16,232 bases of DNA from Draconibacterium orientale. Lineage in GTDB: Bacteria; Bacteroidota; Bacteroidia; Bacteroidales; JAADGE01. How positions within the stretch are numbered: position 1 is the stretch's first letter; the number at the start of each line of letters is the position of its first letter. Shown here in pieces: positions 15,801-16,232 of the stretch. The notes under the pieces were generated by a model. The model did not search any database. It had not been told where the DNA came from and saw only the letters and a list, made by a program, of their open reading frames with translations. Both the position numbers and the translations under genes were made by a program. The DNA lies in assembly GCA_020718265.1 (NCBI GenBank), contig DYSM01000030.1, positions 1-16,232 on the forward strand, written 5' to 3'.

Positions 15801-16091
15801 TCCGACGGACACGCGTTTCCGTTTGTGTATAAAACGTTGGAAATCGGCAAAATAATAGGTATGCCCGTGCCCGGCACCATGACCGCCGTGTGGTGGGAGA
15901 CCCTGCAAGACCCGACCGTGTATTTCGGAATGCCGCAAGTAGGCACGCGAGACAATAACGGCAATTACCTTGAAAACACGCAGTTAGAACCCGATTACAA
16001 AGTGGATAACGACTACGAAACCATCATCACCGGGCGCGACCAACAACTCGAAAAAGCCGTGCAAGTGATATTGGAACAGTTGAAGAAATAA
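12867..16091 (+). CDS. Secreted tricorn-like protease (S41 family, beta-propeller, PDZ)
   Basis: A 1074-residue exported peptidase. A signal peptide (MKKLALILSLLVLG...SISA, cleavage before Gln22) sends it to the periplasm, unlike the cytoplasmic Thermoplasma tricorn. Residues 25-710 form WD40-like propellers with many SPDG-type repeats (for example YPAISPDGQSIAF, KPVWSPDGKTIAY, NVSFSPDGKAILY). A Lys/Glu-rich linker (about 570-600) divides them. A core domain follows, then a PDZ domain (about 790-865) and the S41 catalytic domain. The tricorn tetrad appears complete: Ser763-His764 in ASHTG, nucleophile Ser979 in YSDGHAFP, and Glu1036 in YLENTQLEPD. The 57-residue Ser-to-Glu gap matches the 58 in Thermoplasma. 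The tail GRDQQLEKAVQVILEQL aligns with the tricorn C-terminus. It probably degrades peptides; the propellers gate substrate size. It has its own -7 element. Confidence 0.93.
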   Translation: MKKLALILSLLVLGIGASISAQTNPLWLRYPAISPDGQSIAFTYMSDIYTVPTKGGTALRLTSGTGTEYKPVWSPDGKTIAYASDQFGNFDIFTIPAAGGTPVRLTFHSGSEKPSAFSPDGKLILFSASIQDLAQSAAFPRPYLSELYSVPVSGGRIKQVLATPAEEAKYSKDASKIIYQDSKGPENQWRKHHKSSVTRDLRMYSVADKKHTFLTTYIGEDRDPVFSADETAIYYISDVNSKGMNICKIDLMLPEVPVKISDFKNHPVRFLSVSNDDVLCFSWDGEIYVMKEGKTPLKVNITINTDAGFSRTEFRKESSGATEMAISPDGDEVAFVLRGNVFVTSTEFGSTKQITNTPGAERNVSFSPDGKAILYAAERNGSWNIYQTKRTNDAELNFALSSLLTETPVVETEAEEFQPMFSPDGKEIAYLHERTELKVINLATKATRTVLNGKFNYSYTDGDQAYEWAPDSKSFLVQFSPHSAFTSDIALVKADGSEADKPLNLTPSGYADGSPKWALKGNAMIWFSDREGYRSHGSWGSHSDVYAAFFNQDAYNKFRMTEEEYKLYQKENEKKTSAKKDTTKKEDEVEPLVFELNKLEKRMTRLTINSAAMSDAILTPDGEKLFYMASFEDGFDLWVTDLRKNETKLAAKLSGYGYAMQLDKKGENLFVISGGKILKFDTKSYSQKAVSFTAEYELNRFAERAYMFEHVCRTINKKFYVTDMHGVDWKFYQKEYEKFLPHINNNFDFAEMLSEILGELNASHTGSGYRYSAPNSDQTASLGAFYDYNFTENGLKIVEIIDEGPLANTPVKAGMIIEKIDGVAVEAGKDYFALLNRKVGKRTLLSVFDPATGKRWDETVKPISLGDENTLLYQRWVEKRRAETKQLSAGRIGYVHIEGMNSASFRQVYSDLLGKHYDDEAVVIDSRYNHGGWLHDDLATLFSGKKYVEFVPRGQSFGTDPMTKWTKPSALLMSEGNYSDGHAFPFVYKTLEIGKIIGMPVPGTMTAVWWETLQDPTVYFGMPQVGTRDNNGNYLENTQLEPDYKVDNDYETIITGRDQQLEKAVQVILEQLKK

Positions 16092-16113
16092 ACTCTCATG
16101 CCAAAATTAAAAC

Positions 16114-16148
16114 CACGCTGCATTCGCCCGACAGGACAATGTAGCGTG
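16114..16148. terminator. Strong hairpin after the protease gene, candidate terminator
   Basis: CACGCTGCATT (16114-16124) pairs with AATGTAGCGTG (16138-16148) along 11 bp including one G-U pair, with a 13-nt loop. It lies 22 bp past the stop. The plus strand lacks a T-run after it, whereas the minus strand reads GGTTTTAATTTT, so it may serve mainly a converging minus-strand gene or act in both directions. Confidence 0.5.
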
Positions 16149-16232
16149 TCAAAAACTGCAAAATAATAAATGAGGCTTGCGGAAAAAACAGTAATTTTAC
16201 ATCTGTAATGCATATTTTCCTTTTACTATAAT

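Noticed and set aside
15891..15899. Glu1011 in WWET as the tricorn catalytic glutamate
   Set aside because: Its distance from Ser979 is only 32 residues; Glu1036 in YLENTQLEPD has the expected spacing and matching flanks.
16013..16213. Minus-strand open frame at the right end of the window
   Set aside because: It overlaps the conserved tricorn C-terminus and the hairpin and shows no homology features.

Overview
The window looks like chromosome from a member of the Bacteroidota, probably Bacteroidales-like. The evidence is the gene content (a bactofilin/AtpZ/AtpI-like trio, a PiT transporter with a C-terminal PhoU-like domain, a secreted tricorn-type protease, a Bacteroidota-type exosortase), the moderately low GC with AT-rich spacers, the general lack of Shine-Dalgarno sequences, and several matches to the Bacteroidota -7 promoter element TAnnTTTG. 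No rRNA, tRNA, insertion sequence, prophage or CRISPR array was seen. All assignments come from reading the sequence by eye; no database search was run.

Layout. (1) Positions 177-3113, minus strand: an AI-2E/PerM family transporter, then a PhoB-type response regulator and its histidine kinase (the kinase is transcribed first). Between the regulator and the transporter lies a striking set of three 7-bp half-sites on an 11-bp period that resembles a PHO box. (2) Positions 3274-5523, plus strand: a phosphate (PiT) transporter fused to a PhoU-like domain and divergent from the kinase. Together these form a probable phosphate-sensing and uptake locus. (3) Positions 5623-10039, plus strand: the YceD/DUF177-rpmF-fabH cluster followed by accB, a small lipoprotein and accC, i.e. 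ribosome-linked and fatty-acid-initiation genes. AccB carries an unusual Met/His tandem repeat in its linker. (4) Positions 10077-11106: bactofilin, an AtpZ-like protein and an AtpI-like membrane protein. In many relatives these head the F-type ATP synthase operon, but atpB does not follow here. (5) Positions 11112-12767: a unit with a good candidate promoter, encoding a small lipoprotein (possibly frameshifted), an unrecognised seven-helix membrane protein and an exosortase-family protein two bases behind it. (6) Positions 12867-16091: a large secreted tricorn-like protease, followed by a strong hairpin.

The items most worth following are the PHO-box-like array beside a PhoB-like regulator, the Met/His repeat in the biotin carrier protein, and the lipoprotein/seven-helix/exosortase cassette, whose sorting substrates are not in the window. 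Spacers over 100 bp (1-176, 1314-1491, 3114-3273, 6371-6523, 16092-16232) contain only the regulatory features listed; no gene-free stretch exceeds 300 bp.
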